This document shows positions 8,277-18,210 of a stretch of 48,872 bases of DNA, piece after piece. The notes under the pieces were generated by a model. That model worked only from the letters and a program-made list of their open reading frames with translations, made no database searches and was not told the origin of the DNA. The translations under genes were made by a program, and so were the position numbers. This DNA is from Eubacteriales bacterium (GTDB lineage Bacteria; Bacillota; Clostridia; Christensenellales; UMGS416), in assembly GCA_028693155.1 (NCBI GenBank), contig JAQUVY010000006.1, forward strand, positions 1 through 48,872, given 5' to 3'. Position 1 is the first letter of the stretch, and each line of letters opens with the position of its first letter.

Positions 8277-9362
8277 TTACTTGGCCTCAACGCTGCCAAC
8301 AACGCCTTCCACGAACCACATCATGTTTTCCATCTCGTCATCGGTCATCTTCTGGCCTTCGGCGATCTTGACGTTGCCGTCCTGATCCTTGATGGGGCCG
8401 GTGAAGACATCCCAATCACCGCTCTTGATCAGCGCTTCCTTCTCGGAAATCAGCGTCTTGGTCTCATCGGTGACCGAGGGGCCGAACTGGTCCAGCAGCA
8501 CCAGGCCATTGTCCAGGCCGTACCAAACGCGCTCATTGGAGAACTTGCCCTCCATGGCGTCCTTGATCACGGTGCGATAGTAATCGGTGAAGTTCCAGAT
8601 GGGGCTGGTCAGGTAACCCTTGGGGGCCTTGGCGATCATGGAGCTGTGATAGCCGGTGGAGTACGCTCCGGCGGCCTCAGCGGCGATGACGCCCGCGGCG
8701 GAATCCTGATGCTGGGCGACCACGTCGCAGCCGGCAGCCAGCAAGGATTCGGTTCCCTGCTTCTCAATGGCAGCGTCTACCCAGGTGTTGGTCCACACCA
8801 CGTTGACGGTGGCTTCGGGGTTGACCGAGCGCACACCCAGCGTGAAGGCGTCGATACCACGAACGGTCTCGGGGATGGGCATGGCGGCGGTATAGCCGAT
8901 CTTGTTGGTCTTGGTGGCCTTGCCCGCGGCAATGCCGGCCAGGTAACGAGCCTGATACATACGGCCCATGTAGGTGCCCAGGTTGGCGGCCGTCTTATAA
9001 CCAGAGAAATGCATGAAGTTTACATCGGGGTACTTCTCAGCCATTTCCACGGTGTAATCCATGAAGCCATAGCTGGTGGTGAAGATGAGCTTGCAGCCCT
9101 TCTTGACCAGGTTCTCGATCTGGGTGGCGCACTCAGCACCCTCAGGTACGCTCTCAACATAGTAGGTGGTGATGCCCAGCTCTTTTTCCACAGCCTGACG
9201 AGCCAGGTCGTGCATATAGGTGAAGCCCTCATCGCCCACGGGTCCGACATAGATAAAGCCGACCTTAAAGTTCTTGGGGCTGTCGCTCTGGCAGCCCGAC
9301 ATGGTCAGGCCGAAGCTCGCCAGCAGCGCCACGCACAGCAGCACGGACAGAATCTTTTTCAT
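8277..9362 (-). CDS. BMP-family substrate-binding lipoprotein
   Basis: Signal peptide with lipobox MKKILSVLLCVALLASFGLTMSGCQSD; BMP family motifs; upstream of the ABC genes. Confidence 0.92.
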   Translation of the reverse strand: MKKILSVLLCVALLASFGLTMSGCQSDSPKNFKVGFIYVGPVGDEGFTYMHDLARQAVEKELGITTYYVESVPEGAECATQIENLVKKGCKLIFTTSYGFMDYTVEMAEKYPDVNFMHFSGYKTAANLGTYMGRMYQARYLAGIAAGKATKTNKIGYTAAMPIPETVRGIDAFTLGVRSVNPEATVNVVWTNTWVDAAIEKQGTESLLAAGCDVVAQHQDSAAGVIAAEAAGAYSTGYHSSMIAKAPKGYLTSPIWNFTDYYRTVIKDAMEGKFSNERVWYGLDNGLVLLDQFGPSVTDETKTLISEKEALIKSGDWDVFTGPIKDQDGNVKIAEGQKMTDDEMENMMWFVEGVVGSVEAK

Positions 9363-9391
9363 GATATTCCTCCTCCAAATATTGGTCACAT

Positions 9392-9970
9392 TTATTCGTC
9401 GGCGAAAGTAATGCTTTCACCGTCGATGCTGGAAATACGGGCGAGGGATTCCACCCTCACGCCCTGAGCGCGCAGCCTCTCTCCGCCGGGCTCATAGGCC
9501 TTCTCAATGACAATGCCCACGCCGCTCACCTGCGCACCGGCTTGTGCCACGATGTGCATCAGGCCCTGCGCCGCCGCGCCCAGCGCCAAAAAATCATCCA
9601 CAATGAGCACATGATCTTCCGGGCAGATATACTTTTTGGATACGGTAACGGCGTAATCCGTGTTTTTCGTGTAGGAATGCACCTGCGCCTGATAATAATC
9701 ATCGCCGGCGCTGTTGGTTCCCCGGTTTTTCTTGGCAAACACCAGCGGCACGCCAAAGCGCAGCGCCGTCAGCACGCCAAAGGCAATGCCCGAGGCTTCC
9801 ACCGTAAGCACCTTGGTCACCGGCACCCCGTCAAAGCGGCGCACGAACTCCGCAGCGATTTTGTCGGCCAGCTTGGCATCGATCATATGGTTGAGGAAAT
9901 CCCCCACCTTGATGACACCGCCGGGCAGCACCTGCCCCTGCTCCACAATGCGCTGTTTCAGTTCTTCCAC
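9392..9970 (-). CDS. xpt: Xanthine phosphoribosyltransferase
   Basis: GTG start: VEELKQRIVEQGQVLPGGVIKVGDFLNHMIDAKL...; PRPP motif VLIVDDFLALGAAAQGL; RBS AGGAGA. The ATG at 10033 would overlap the promoter. Confidence 0.92.
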   Translation of the reverse strand: MEELKQRIVEQGQVLPGGVIKVGDFLNHMIDAKLADKIAAEFVRRFDGVPVTKVLTVEASGIAFGVLTALRFGVPLVFAKKNRGTNSAGDDYYQAQVHSYTKNTDYAVTVSKKYICPEDHVLIVDDFLALGAAAQGLMHIVAQAGAQVSGVGIVIEKAYEPGGERLRAQGVRVESLARISSIDGESITFADE

Positions 9971-10004
9971 AAATCGTTCTCCTTTATCGCCGGAATATGC
10001 TGAT

Positions 10005-10033
10005 ATCATAATGCAAGCGCCCATAAAAATCAA
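10005..10033 (-). promoter_or_regulatory. Promoter of xpt / BMP-ABC operon
   Basis: TTGATT-17 nt-TATGAT on the minus strand, about 35 nt upstream of the GTG start. Confidence 0.65.
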
Positions 10034-10087
10034 TAGGAATTCCGAACGTTTTTACCGATTTACGCCGCAACGTTTAGCAAAGTGTCA

Positions 10088-10717
10088 CTATAAAATACGC
10101 GCAGCCACTTGTTTCCAGATTCTCTCCTGGGTATGGGCGATGGGCTGGGCTGCGTCTATCATGACCAGGCGTTCGGGCTCACGATGCGCCAGCAGTGCGT
10201 ATGCCCGGGCTACCTTCTCCTGCAGGGAAACACCGGCCATCTCCAGCCGATCGGGCTGTTCTCCCCGGCTGCGGCTGCGCTGCACCGACGCCTCGGCGTC
10301 CAGCGCAAGATAGACCGTAAGATCCGGAACAAGGCCGTCTACCGCCGGGGCGTTGATGGCACGGACCAAGTCCTCCCCCATGCCTCGGCCATAGGCCTGA
10401 TACGCCAGGCTGGAGTCCAGAAAGCGATCGCACAGCACAACCTCGCCCCGGGCAAGTGCAGGGCGGATCACCTGGCGCACATGCTGCGCGCGGGCGGCGG
10501 CATAAAGATAGGCTTCGGTGACCGCGTCCATTTCGGCATTATCCCGATCCAGCAAAATGGCGCGGATCTTTTCGGAAATGGGGCAGCCGCCCGGTTCACG
10601 CGAAAGCAGTACGGTGCGCCCTTCTTGGCGCAGACGCTGCGCCAGCAAATTCATCTGCGTGGTTTTACCCGATCCGTCGGTTCCCTCAAAGGTAATAAAC
10701 AGCCCCTTCATGCTCAT
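10088..10717 (-). CDS. tmk: Thymidylate kinase
   Basis: MKGLFITFEGTDGSGKTTQMNLLAQRL P-loop; LCDRFLDSSLAYQAYGRG. Confidence 0.96.
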   Translation of the reverse strand: MSMKGLFITFEGTDGSGKTTQMNLLAQRLRQEGRTVLLSREPGGCPISEKIRAILLDRDNAEMDAVTEAYLYAAARAQHVRQVIRPALARGEVVLCDRFLDSSLAYQAYGRGMGEDLVRAINAPAVDGLVPDLTVYLALDAEASVQRSRSRGEQPDRLEMAGVSLQEKVARAYALLAHREPERLVMIDAAQPIAHTQERIWKQVAARIL

Positions 10718-11367
10718 TTCTCCCCTAAAATAAATGCAGTCAGCTCCTGCGCGTTGTCCGCCACAAAAACCAGATTATCTCCCGAAAAGGCTTCCCGCGG
10801 GTTTCCGCCCCAGGTGACGCCCGCCGCATCCAAAGCATTGGCAGCGCCGCCCAAAATATCATGCTGCGTGTCCCCCACCATCAGCGCCGGCACATACCCC
10901 CGGCACAGCGCCAGTGCTTCGCCCACGATGGCGTCTTTTCCCGCCTTGCGCGTGTCCTTGCCCTGGGTGGATAGACTGTCCACCCAGGGCGCCAGATTGT
11001 AACGCTCCAAAAACAGCCGGGCAAACCGCTCTGGTTTGGAGGTGGCGACGCGGCGGGAAATGCCGGCCGCGTGCAGCGCACGCAGCATTTCGGGTATCCC
11101 GGGGAAAACATGGCTGATATACACGCCTCGCGCCGCGTAATCCTGCCGGTAAAGGCGCACACCTTCTTCGGCCGCCTCCAGCGGCAGCCCTAAAATCGTC
11201 TCGAACGAATACAGCAGCGGCGGCCCGAAAAAAGCGTGCAGCGTGGCGCTGTCCGGGTCGGGCAGGCCGAGCTTGCGGGTCGCATATAAAATGGATTCAT
11301 GGATCCCCGGCTCAGAATCCACAAGGGTTCCGTCCAGATCAAACAGGACGCTGCCGTACTTTTTCAT
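10714..11367 (-). CDS. HAD-superfamily hydrolase (phosphoglycolate phosphatase-like)
   Basis: MKKYGSVLFDLDGTLVDSEPGI; VGDTQHDILGG. Confidence 0.9.
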   Translation of the reverse strand: MKKYGSVLFDLDGTLVDSEPGIHESILYATRKLGLPDPDSATLHAFFGPPLLYSFETILGLPLEAAEEGVRLYRQDYAARGVYISHVFPGIPEMLRALHAAGISRRVATSKPERFARLFLERYNLAPWVDSLSTQGKDTRKAGKDAIVGEALALCRGYVPALMVGDTQHDILGGAANALDAAGVTWGGNPREAFSGDNLVFVADNAQELTAFILGEK

Positions 11368-11378
11368 GCTTTCCTCCC

Positions 11379-12734
11379 TTACTTTACCACGCAGATTTTA
11401 TCTTCCGCCATGCCAAACACATGCCCGCCCATCCATTGCGCCATGTTCAGCGCATCCACCGCAGCAGGTGCAATGCGCTCCCCGCCCACGCAAACCGGCC
11501 ATCCCGGCGGGTAGGCTCCCAGCGGGCGGGCCGCAATGCGCCCAGCCGCCTGCTCTACCCCCACCCATTGGCAGGGTGCCAGCAGCGCCTGGTGCGGCGT
11601 CATGACCTTCTCCGGTTTGTCCGCCCCCAGCGTGGGCAGCCGGCGCGGCTGTCCCTTGGGCAGGGCGACCAGCGCGCTCAGTAGCGCCTCGTAATCTGCT
11701 GTCTCATCCAGCGGAGATGTGATGCACACCACGCGGCGGGCATCGGCCATTTCCGCATAAATATCCGCCTCTTCCAGCAAATTTGAGACCTGCCACCCGG
11801 TAAGCCCCGTGTCGGATACATCCAGCACCAGACGCAGAGGATCCTTGCGGGCAAAGCCCGCCGCCTTCGCCCAGTCTTCCCCCAGGCAGCGCACCGACGT
11901 TTCCCGCAGGCATTTTTGCGCGAAATCGAAGCACCGCTGTGCCTGACGTTCCAGCTCGCAGGGATGGGTCTGCATATAATCCCTGGCATCATCCAGCCCC
12001 GCCATCAGCAAATAGGACGGGCTGGTGGTGGTGATCAGGGGCACGATGCGCTCCATATCCGCGGCCATTTCGGAGCGGTTGACCAGCAGATAAGCGCTTT
12101 GGGTGGGCGCGGGCAAGGTTTTGTGCGCCCCCACCGTCCAGGCATCCGCCCCCGCCGCCCCGGCGTCAAGCGGAAGCCTTTGCGGGTCAAAAACAAAATG
12201 CGCCCCGTGCGCGGCATCGCACAGCACCGCCGCGCCGGGGTTTTCCCGCCGCACCGCCTCAAGATCGCAGCACCGCCCGTAATAATCCGGATAAACGGTC
12301 AAAATGGCATCTTCCCCGCCAAAGTCCTGAAAAGACGGGCAGCGGGGCAGCAGTTCCTCGGCGTCATATTCCGGCCAGACCCAAAGCGGATCCACGTCGT
12401 ACAGTGCGCAGGCATTGACCGCGCTGATGTGCATTTCCCGGGGCAGCACCAGGCGCTTGCCCGCCAAGCGGCTCCACAGCACCATCGCATGGACGCCCGC
12501 GCTGGAGCCGCCCACCAAAATGCGCGCCGCCTGAGCCTTCCAGGCGGCGGCAGCCAACTCCTGCGCCTCCTGCAGCGCCGCCTGCGGCGTCAGCAGATTG
12601 TCCGTAGGGGTCAGCTCGGTCACGTCCTGCGCCGCGCCCGGCCACTGCGCCCTGCCCTTATGCCCCGGCATATGGAAACGAACCGGCGAGCGCCCGGAAT
12701 AGGCCTGCAGCATGGCGCGGATGGGGCCGCTCAC
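11379..12734 (-). CDS. Orn/Lys/Arg decarboxylase family protein
   Basis: VRFHMPGHKGR; GGSSAGVHAMV; DAWTVGAHKTLPAPTQSAYL (PLP Lys). GTG start at 12734 proposed. Next to tmk as in other Firmicutes. Confidence 0.88.
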   Translation of the reverse strand: MSGPIRAMLQAYSGRSPVRFHMPGHKGRAQWPGAAQDVTELTPTDNLLTPQAALQEAQELAAAAWKAQAARILVGGSSAGVHAMVLWSRLAGKRLVLPREMHISAVNACALYDVDPLWVWPEYDAEELLPRCPSFQDFGGEDAILTVYPDYYGRCCDLEAVRRENPGAAVLCDAAHGAHFVFDPQRLPLDAGAAGADAWTVGAHKTLPAPTQSAYLLVNRSEMAADMERIVPLITTTSPSYLLMAGLDDARDYMQTHPCELERQAQRCFDFAQKCLRETSVRCLGEDWAKAAGFARKDPLRLVLDVSDTGLTGWQVSNLLEEADIYAEMADARRVVCITSPLDETADYEALLSALVALPKGQPRRLPTLGADKPEKVMTPHQALLAPCQWVGVEQAAGRIAARPLGAYPPGWPVCVGGERIAPAAVDALNMAQWMGGHVFGMAEDKICVVK

Positions 12735-13240
12735 AGCGCTCCGCCCTCCCGATGCTGCTTTTCTACCGACTGACGAAACTGCTCCAGAAAATGCTCGCTG
12801 GGGGAAAACGCAATGATGACGCGGCCGGTATCTCCCGGCATGGCAACATAGCAAGCCTTCTGGTGGGGTGCCACATAGCGCTTCAACGCCCGCCGCTCCT
12901 CCCGGCTCAGGGGGCCGACCGCCTTCCGGGTGCCATAGGCCACAATGTTAAACGTGCGAATAATCCGCCTGTCTACCCGCCGGCTCAGGCGCATTTTCTC
13001 GATGATCAGCTCGTCATCGATCAGCGTATAATGGTATTCCGTGCTGTAAAAGAAAAAAGCCCATACGCCCAGCGCCAAAAGGCCGACGTAAATGACGTAT
13101 TCCGGATGGGCAATGCCCCACCTGACCCGCACGACGCCCGCCAGCGCGGACAGCGCAACCACCACCGACGCCAGCAGCAGCGCCGCCACCACATAACGAA
13201 ACGGGGCGGCAAATTTTGCCTTTGATATTTCCTTAATCAT
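12731..13240 (-). CDS. Small membrane protein with PH-like C-terminal domain (YcxB-like)
   Basis: Two TM segments then EYHYTLIDDELIIEKMRLSRRVDRRIIRTFNIV. Confidence 0.6.
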   Translation of the reverse strand: MIKEISKAKFAAPFRYVVAALLLASVVVALSALAGVVRVRWGIAHPEYVIYVGLLALGVWAFFFYSTEYHYTLIDDELIIEKMRLSRRVDRRIIRTFNIVAYGTRKAVGPLSREERRALKRYVAPHQKACYVAMPGDTGRVIIAFSPSEHFLEQFRQSVEKQHREGGAL

Positions 13241-13366
13241 GGTTCCTCCCGCAGGGAAGCTTTCCCTATGTGTGATGTATTATAAGGCATAACCGCAGCG
13301 GATGCAAAGGGGGGCAGGCACAGGTGTAAAATTCTTGTTCCACCCGTCATTCCCGGCGTGGGCGAA

Positions 13367-13394
13367 TTGACTTTTATGTGGTTTTTCATATAAT
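13367..13394 (+). promoter_or_regulatory. Promoter of the CotH-VTC-DUF4956 operon
   Basis: TTGACT-16 nt-TATAAT. Confidence 0.75.
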
Positions 13395-13464
13395 AGATAG
13401 ATACGCCGCGCCGCGCGGCGATTTTGATACGAATGACGCCGGCAACACCGGCTTTGAGGAAAAA

Positions 13465-16400
13465 ATGCAGGATCATAACTCTCCATCTCGCCGCCAGCAG
13501 GCTGCGGAACGTCAGGCTGACCGCGCATCCCGCCGGGGGATTCGTTTCTTTCCGGACATTTTGGTCATTCTGTTGGCCATAGCCGTTTTGGTGATCACGC
13601 TGCGCCCCGGCCACGTCAGCACCTCGGCAAAAGGGGATGAAACGGTGGATCTGGGCACTTCGTCCGTATCGGGCGATGGCTTGATGCTCAGTGAGGTGAT
13701 GGCGCTGAACAAGGGCGCTTACGCCTCGGCCGACGGCAATTATTATGACTGGATCGAGCTGTATAACCCCACCTCCGACGCCATCAATCTGGAAGGCTAC
13801 GCGCTGAGCGACAACATGGAAAAGCTCTCCAAGTATGTGCTCCCCTCCCATGTGATCGAAGCGGGCGGCTACGCCATCATTTTTGCCTCGGGCTTAAGCG
13901 GCGACGCCATACCCGCCGGGGAACTTCACGCCGGCTTTAAGCTCAGCTCCATGGGTGAAACGGTTTATTTAAGCGACGCCCAGGGACACATTATGGATCA
14001 AACCACCTACGACGCGCTGGGCATTGACCAAACCTACGCCCGCACCGCCAAGGACGAATGGGAAAAGCTTGACTACTTTACCCCGCTTTGTCCCAACACC
14101 AAGGAGGGCTACTCCAAGTTTTTGAGCACCCGCGTGGCGCCCGAGTCCCCCGTGAAGGTCAACGAAATCATGAGCAGCAACTCCATCACCACGGCCGATG
14201 AAGATGGAGATTATGTGGATTGGATGGAGCTGCACAACACCTCCGATCAGCCGGTGAGCCTGTATAACTACGGGCTGTCCGACGACTCCGCCCGCACAAA
14301 GCGCTGGGTATTCCCGGATGTGACCCTGCAGCCCGGGGAATATTTGGTCATTTATCTTTCGGGCAAAAACAAGGTGGATCCGGCCGGGAAGCTGCATGCC
14401 AACTTCCGCATGAGCTCCTATCAGGGCACGTTGTATTTTTCCGATCCCAAGGGTGCGATCATTGAAGAAGTGCACATTGACGAGTTGGAGACCGACGCCT
14501 CCTATGGCCGCATAGAGGGCACGGATCAATGGCAGGTGTACAGCCACCCCACCCCGGGCTTCGCCAATACCGAGGCGGGATTCAACGCGCTGCAGCCCGC
14601 CATGTATGCCGACATGACCTCCCCCGTCATCATCAGCGAAGTGATGAACAACAACAAAAGCTTTCTCAAGGAGAGTTCCAGCGCCGAGGCCTACAGCTGG
14701 GTGGAGCTCTATAACCGCTCGGACGCCAGCGTGTCTCTGGCGGGCTGGAGCCTGAGCGACAACACCGGCAACTACGGGAAATGGCATTTTCCGGACGACG
14801 CTTCCATTGCGCCCGGCCAATACATGACCGTTTTCACCTCGGGGCTCGATAAAACCGATTCGGCCGAGGGGTCAAAAAAAAAATATCATACGAACTTTAG
14901 CATCAGCGCCATGGGCGAAGCTCTGATCCTGGCAAACGCCGACGGCGCTTTGGCCGACCGGTGCATGGTGCCGTGGACCGAGCAGGATATGTCCTACGGC
15001 CGGGCGCCGGACACGGTGATCTTTAAGTACATCACCTCCCCCACGCCAGGCGAAAAAAATAACGACGGCTATCTGGGGTTTGCGCCGCAGCCCGTGTTCA
15101 GCCAAGTGGCGGGGTTATATGACGGCGCGCAAAATGTAGAGCTGCAGTCGGGCGGCGTGGACGGGTGCACCATTTATTATACGTTGGACTGCTCCGACCC
15201 CACCAACGCCTCCTCCCAATATACAGGCAGCGCCATCAGCTTTGACAAGACCACGGTGGTGCGCGCCCGCGCCTACGCCGAGGGCTATCTGCCAAGCAGA
15301 GTGGCCACGGCTACCTACCTGGTGGATGAGGTACATACCCTGCCCGTCATCAGTCTGGTGACCGATCCGAAAAATCTGTTTGACGAAACCACCGGCATTC
15401 TGGTAAAAGGGCCCAACGCCGAAGAAAAATACCCTTATAAGGGTGCCAACTTCTGGCAAAAATGGGAAGTGGAATCCCAGCTGCAGATGTTCGACGAGGG
15501 CGGCGCTCTGGTTCTGAATCAGCCTTCCGGTCTGCGCCTGTTCGGCGCCTATTCCCGGACGAACGATATGAAAAACTATGCACTGTTCGCCCGCGGGCGT
15601 TACGGCAGCACCTCCTTTGATTACCCGCTATTTTCCGAGCTGCCCTACACCAGCTACAAATCCTTTGTGCTGCGCAACGGGGCTTCGGAATGGAACGTTT
15701 CCAAGATCCGCGATGTGGTGCTGGCCTCTTTGGTGCGCGACACCACCGATTTGGATACGCAAGCCTCCCAACCCTGCGTTGTTTTTCAAAACGGCGAGTT
15801 TTGGGGCGTGTACTTTATTCAGGAAAAGCTGAACGAAGCCTATTTCGAGCAGCATCACAACGTGCGCGCGGAGTCGCTGAACCTGCTGGTGGGCAACGGC
15901 AACAGCCGCTCCACCACCCAGGCGGGCTCCAACCAAGACTATCAGGAGCTGATTTCCTGGGTAAAAGAGCACGACCTGAGCGTGCAGGAGAACTATGATT
16001 ACGTAGCCGGCAAGGTGGACATCCAAAACTATATGGATTACGTCATCTGCGAGATGTATGTATATAACACCGATACGGGCAACATCAAGTACTGGATGAG
16101 CAACGACAAAGACGGCAAATGGCGATGGATCTTTTATGATGTGGACTGGGCGTTCTGGCCCACGCGAGAAAACCGCGACGGCATCTCCCGATACCTCAAC
16201 GAAAAGGGACACGGCGTCAACAGCATGTTTGACAACAGCCTGATCCGCGGGCTGCTCAATAACGCCGCCTTCCGCCAGCAGTTTATCGAGCGCTTCGCCT
16301 ATCACGTCAACGTGACCTTTGAGCCTGAGCGCGTGGTACAGCGCATCACAACCTACGCCTCGGCCATCGACGGCGAAATGGCGCGGGAAAAGGAAAAATG

Positions 16401-16545
16401 GAAGTACGGCAACTACGACGCCTGGGTTGCGGCGGTAGACCGCGTGAAGAACTACGCCCGCAAGCGACCCGAATATGTAAAGGCACAGCTGAAAAGCTAT
16501 TTCAACATCAGCGATGAGGAAATGGCGCGGCTATTCCCCCAATAG
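13465..16545 (+). CDS. Membrane-anchored CotH kinase family protein with three lamin-tail domains and a chitobiase/FN3-like domain
   Basis: TM near N-terminus (FPDILVILLAIAVLVITL); three MLSEVMALN/KVNEIMSSN/VIISEVMNN...WIELYN repeats; CotH core KSFVLRNGASEWNVSKIRDVV...YDVDWAFW. Confidence 0.9.
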   Translation: MQDHNSPSRRQQAAERQADRASRRGIRFFPDILVILLAIAVLVITLRPGHVSTSAKGDETVDLGTSSVSGDGLMLSEVMALNKGAYASADGNYYDWIELYNPTSDAINLEGYALSDNMEKLSKYVLPSHVIEAGGYAIIFASGLSGDAIPAGELHAGFKLSSMGETVYLSDAQGHIMDQTTYDALGIDQTYARTAKDEWEKLDYFTPLCPNTKEGYSKFLSTRVAPESPVKVNEIMSSNSITTADEDGDYVDWMELHNTSDQPVSLYNYGLSDDSARTKRWVFPDVTLQPGEYLVIYLSGKNKVDPAGKLHANFRMSSYQGTLYFSDPKGAIIEEVHIDELETDASYGRIEGTDQWQVYSHPTPGFANTEAGFNALQPAMYADMTSPVIISEVMNNNKSFLKESSSAEAYSWVELYNRSDASVSLAGWSLSDNTGNYGKWHFPDDASIAPGQYMTVFTSGLDKTDSAEGSKKKYHTNFSISAMGEALILANADGALADRCMVPWTEQDMSYGRAPDTVIFKYITSPTPGEKNNDGYLGFAPQPVFSQVAGLYDGAQNVELQSGGVDGCTIYYTLDCSDPTNASSQYTGSAISFDKTTVVRARAYAEGYLPSRVATATYLVDEVHTLPVISLVTDPKNLFDETTGILVKGPNAEEKYPYKGANFWQKWEVESQLQMFDEGGALVLNQPSGLRLFGAYSRTNDMKNYALFARGRYGSTSFDYPLFSELPYTSYKSFVLRNGASEWNVSKIRDVVLASLVRDTTDLDTQASQPCVVFQNGEFWGVYFIQEKLNEAYFEQHHNVRAESLNLLVGNGNSRSTTQAGSNQDYQELISWVKEHDLSVQENYDYVAGKVDIQNYMDYVICEMYVYNTDTGNIKYWMSNDKDGKWRWIFYDVDWAFWPTRENRDGISRYLNEKGHGVNSMFDNSLIRGLLNNAAFRQQFIERFAYHVNVTFEPERVVQRITTYASAIDGEMAREKEKWKYGNYDAWVAAVDRVKNYARKRPEYVKAQLKSYFNISDEEMARLFPQ

Positions 16546-16554
16546 GAGTACAAT

Positions 16555-17253
16555 ATGGCAAAATACAAGGGGCGCAGTTTGCGCTATGAGCTCAAGTACA
16601 TGATCAACGAAGCCGAGTATCTGTGGGTACGCGACCGTTTGGCCGCGCTGATGCCCACGGACAATCACGCCGACCCCACCACCCGGGAATACCACCTGCG
16701 CAGTCTTTATTTTGACGACATCAACAACAGCGCCATGTGGGAAAAACAGGACGGCGTGGAGTTTCGCGATAAATACCGCATTCGAACCTATAAAATGGGC
16801 AAGGGCGACATCGTGCTGGAGAAAAAATCCAAGCTGGGCATGATGACGGCAAAGGATTCCGCACCCATGACCCGGAATCAGTACGAGGATCTGGTGTTCG
16901 GCGACTATAATTTTCTCATGCCCTCCAAGGAACCGCTGTTTGAGGAGTTTTACGGCAAAATCCGCACGCAGCTGCTCAAGCCCGTGGTCATCGTGGACTA
17001 CGACCGTGAGCCCTACATCTACCCCATCGGCAATGTGCGCATCACCTTTGACCGCAATCTGCACTCCGGGCAGTTTTCCACCGATATTCTTTCGGGCGAA
17101 GTGACCAGCGTGCCGGTGTTTGACGCGGGCGCGCTCATCATGGAGGTCAAGTATGACGACATTCTGCCGCCGCAGGTGCGGGCTTTGCTGGGAGGCATGA
17201 CCGCCCAGCGCATGGCAATCTCAAAATATACGCTTTGCAGAAGATATCATTGA
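16555..17253 (+). CDS. VTC-domain protein (polyphosphate polymerase-like)
   Basis: LRYELKYMI; YHLRSLYFDD; FRDKYRIRTY; VLEKKSK; RITFDRNL; LIMEVKYD, characteristic VTC tunnel basic/acidic motifs. Confidence 0.9.
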   Translation: MAKYKGRSLRYELKYMINEAEYLWVRDRLAALMPTDNHADPTTREYHLRSLYFDDINNSAMWEKQDGVEFRDKYRIRTYKMGKGDIVLEKKSKLGMMTAKDSAPMTRNQYEDLVFGDYNFLMPSKEPLFEEFYGKIRTQLLKPVVIVDYDREPYIYPIGNVRITFDRNLHSGQFSTDILSGEVTSVPVFDAGALIMEVKYDDILPPQVRALLGGMTAQRMAISKYTLCRRYH

Positions 17254-17296
17254 CAAACAATGATTTTGGATCACCAACAGGAGGAAAGGAACCACT

Positions 17297-17992
17297 ATGA
17301 ACAACGGTGCATTAAGCGCAACTGACGTCATCAAAAACTCGGTGCTGGAGGCCTTTACCAGCAGCGGCTCCATGAGCGTGGGGCAGCTGCTGCTGGGGCT
17401 GGCGCTGTCGCTGGCCTGCGGCCTGTACATCTTTTTTATCTACAAGCGCACGTTCAACGGCGTGCTGTACAGCCGCAACTTCAATATTTCCCTGCTCATG
17501 CTCACGCTGGTCACGGCGCTGATCATCCGCACCATTTCGTCCAGCATCTCGTTGTCGCTGGGCATGGTGGGCGCGCTGTCCATCGTCCGCTTCCGCACGG
17601 CGGTCAAGGATCCGCTGGACACCACGTTCATGTTCTGGGCTGTGGCGGCAGGCATCACCATCGGCGCCGGGTTCTATGTGATCGGGTTGGTGGGATCGGT
17701 CATTATCGGCCTGTTCCTCTACTTCTTCAACATGATCAAATGGCGCTCCAGCTACCCCTACCTGCTCATCGTGCGCCATGATTTCTCCTGCGCCAACGAA
17801 GTGAGCTATGCCATGCGCAAGCTGCCCCGCGGCAGCCGCCTGAAGTCCAAGACTGTCACCCGCAACGGCGTGGAGATCACCATGGAGGTGCGCCTGCCCG
17901 GCGAAAACACCCACATTGTCAACGACTTCCTGGCCATCGGCGGCGTGTTCGACGCCACGCTCATCTCCTATCAGGGCGATTACGGTGCATAA
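17297..17992 (+). CDS. DUF4956 membrane protein
   Basis: SLSLGMVGALSIVRFRTAVKDPLDTTFMFWAVAAGITIGAGFY, characteristic of DUF4956. Confidence 0.88.
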   Translation: MNNGALSATDVIKNSVLEAFTSSGSMSVGQLLLGLALSLACGLYIFFIYKRTFNGVLYSRNFNISLLMLTLVTALIIRTISSSISLSLGMVGALSIVRFRTAVKDPLDTTFMFWAVAAGITIGAGFYVIGLVGSVIIGLFLYFFNMIKWRSSYPYLLIVRHDFSCANEVSYAMRKLPRGSRLKSKTVTRNGVEITMEVRLPGENTHIVNDFLAIGGVFDATLISYQGDYGA

Positions 17993-17995
17993 AAA

Positions 17996-18205
17996 ATGAG
18001 CGACAAAGAGAACGAGCGTTTTGTGCGTACTTATAAGCAGGGCGGCGGGTTTTGCGCGGCGATGGAGATCTGGGTGGATCGCCAGACCGGCGTCAACTAT
18101 CTTTACCGGGAATCAGGTTACAGCGGCGGTCTTTCTCCCCTGCTGGACACTGAGGGGAAACCGGTCGTAACGCCCCTGTCAGATCACTGGGATCAACAAT
18201 GGTAG
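17996..18205 (+). CDS. DUF6440-like small protein
   Basis: ERFVRTYKQGGGFCAAMEIWVDRQTGVNYLYRESGYSGGLSPLLDTEGKPV; starts 3 nt after the DUF4956 stop. Confidence 0.75.
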   Translation: MSDKENERFVRTYKQGGGFCAAMEIWVDRQTGVNYLYRESGYSGGLSPLLDTEGKPVVTPLSDHWDQQW

Positions 18206-18210
18206 AAAAA

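Noticed and set aside
8268-9467. 399-aa + strand ORF opposite the BMP lipoprotein
   Set aside because: Antisense shadow of a well-supported lipoprotein gene; no RBS or recognisable motif.
9392-10033. Possible purine riboswitch upstream of xpt
   Set aside because: The promoter lies about 35 nt from the GTG start, leaving too short a leader; no purine-riboswitch core recognised.
10088-12734. tmk next to an Orn/Lys/Arg decarboxylase
   Set aside because: Common arrangement in Firmicutes (tmk/yaaO region); not novel.
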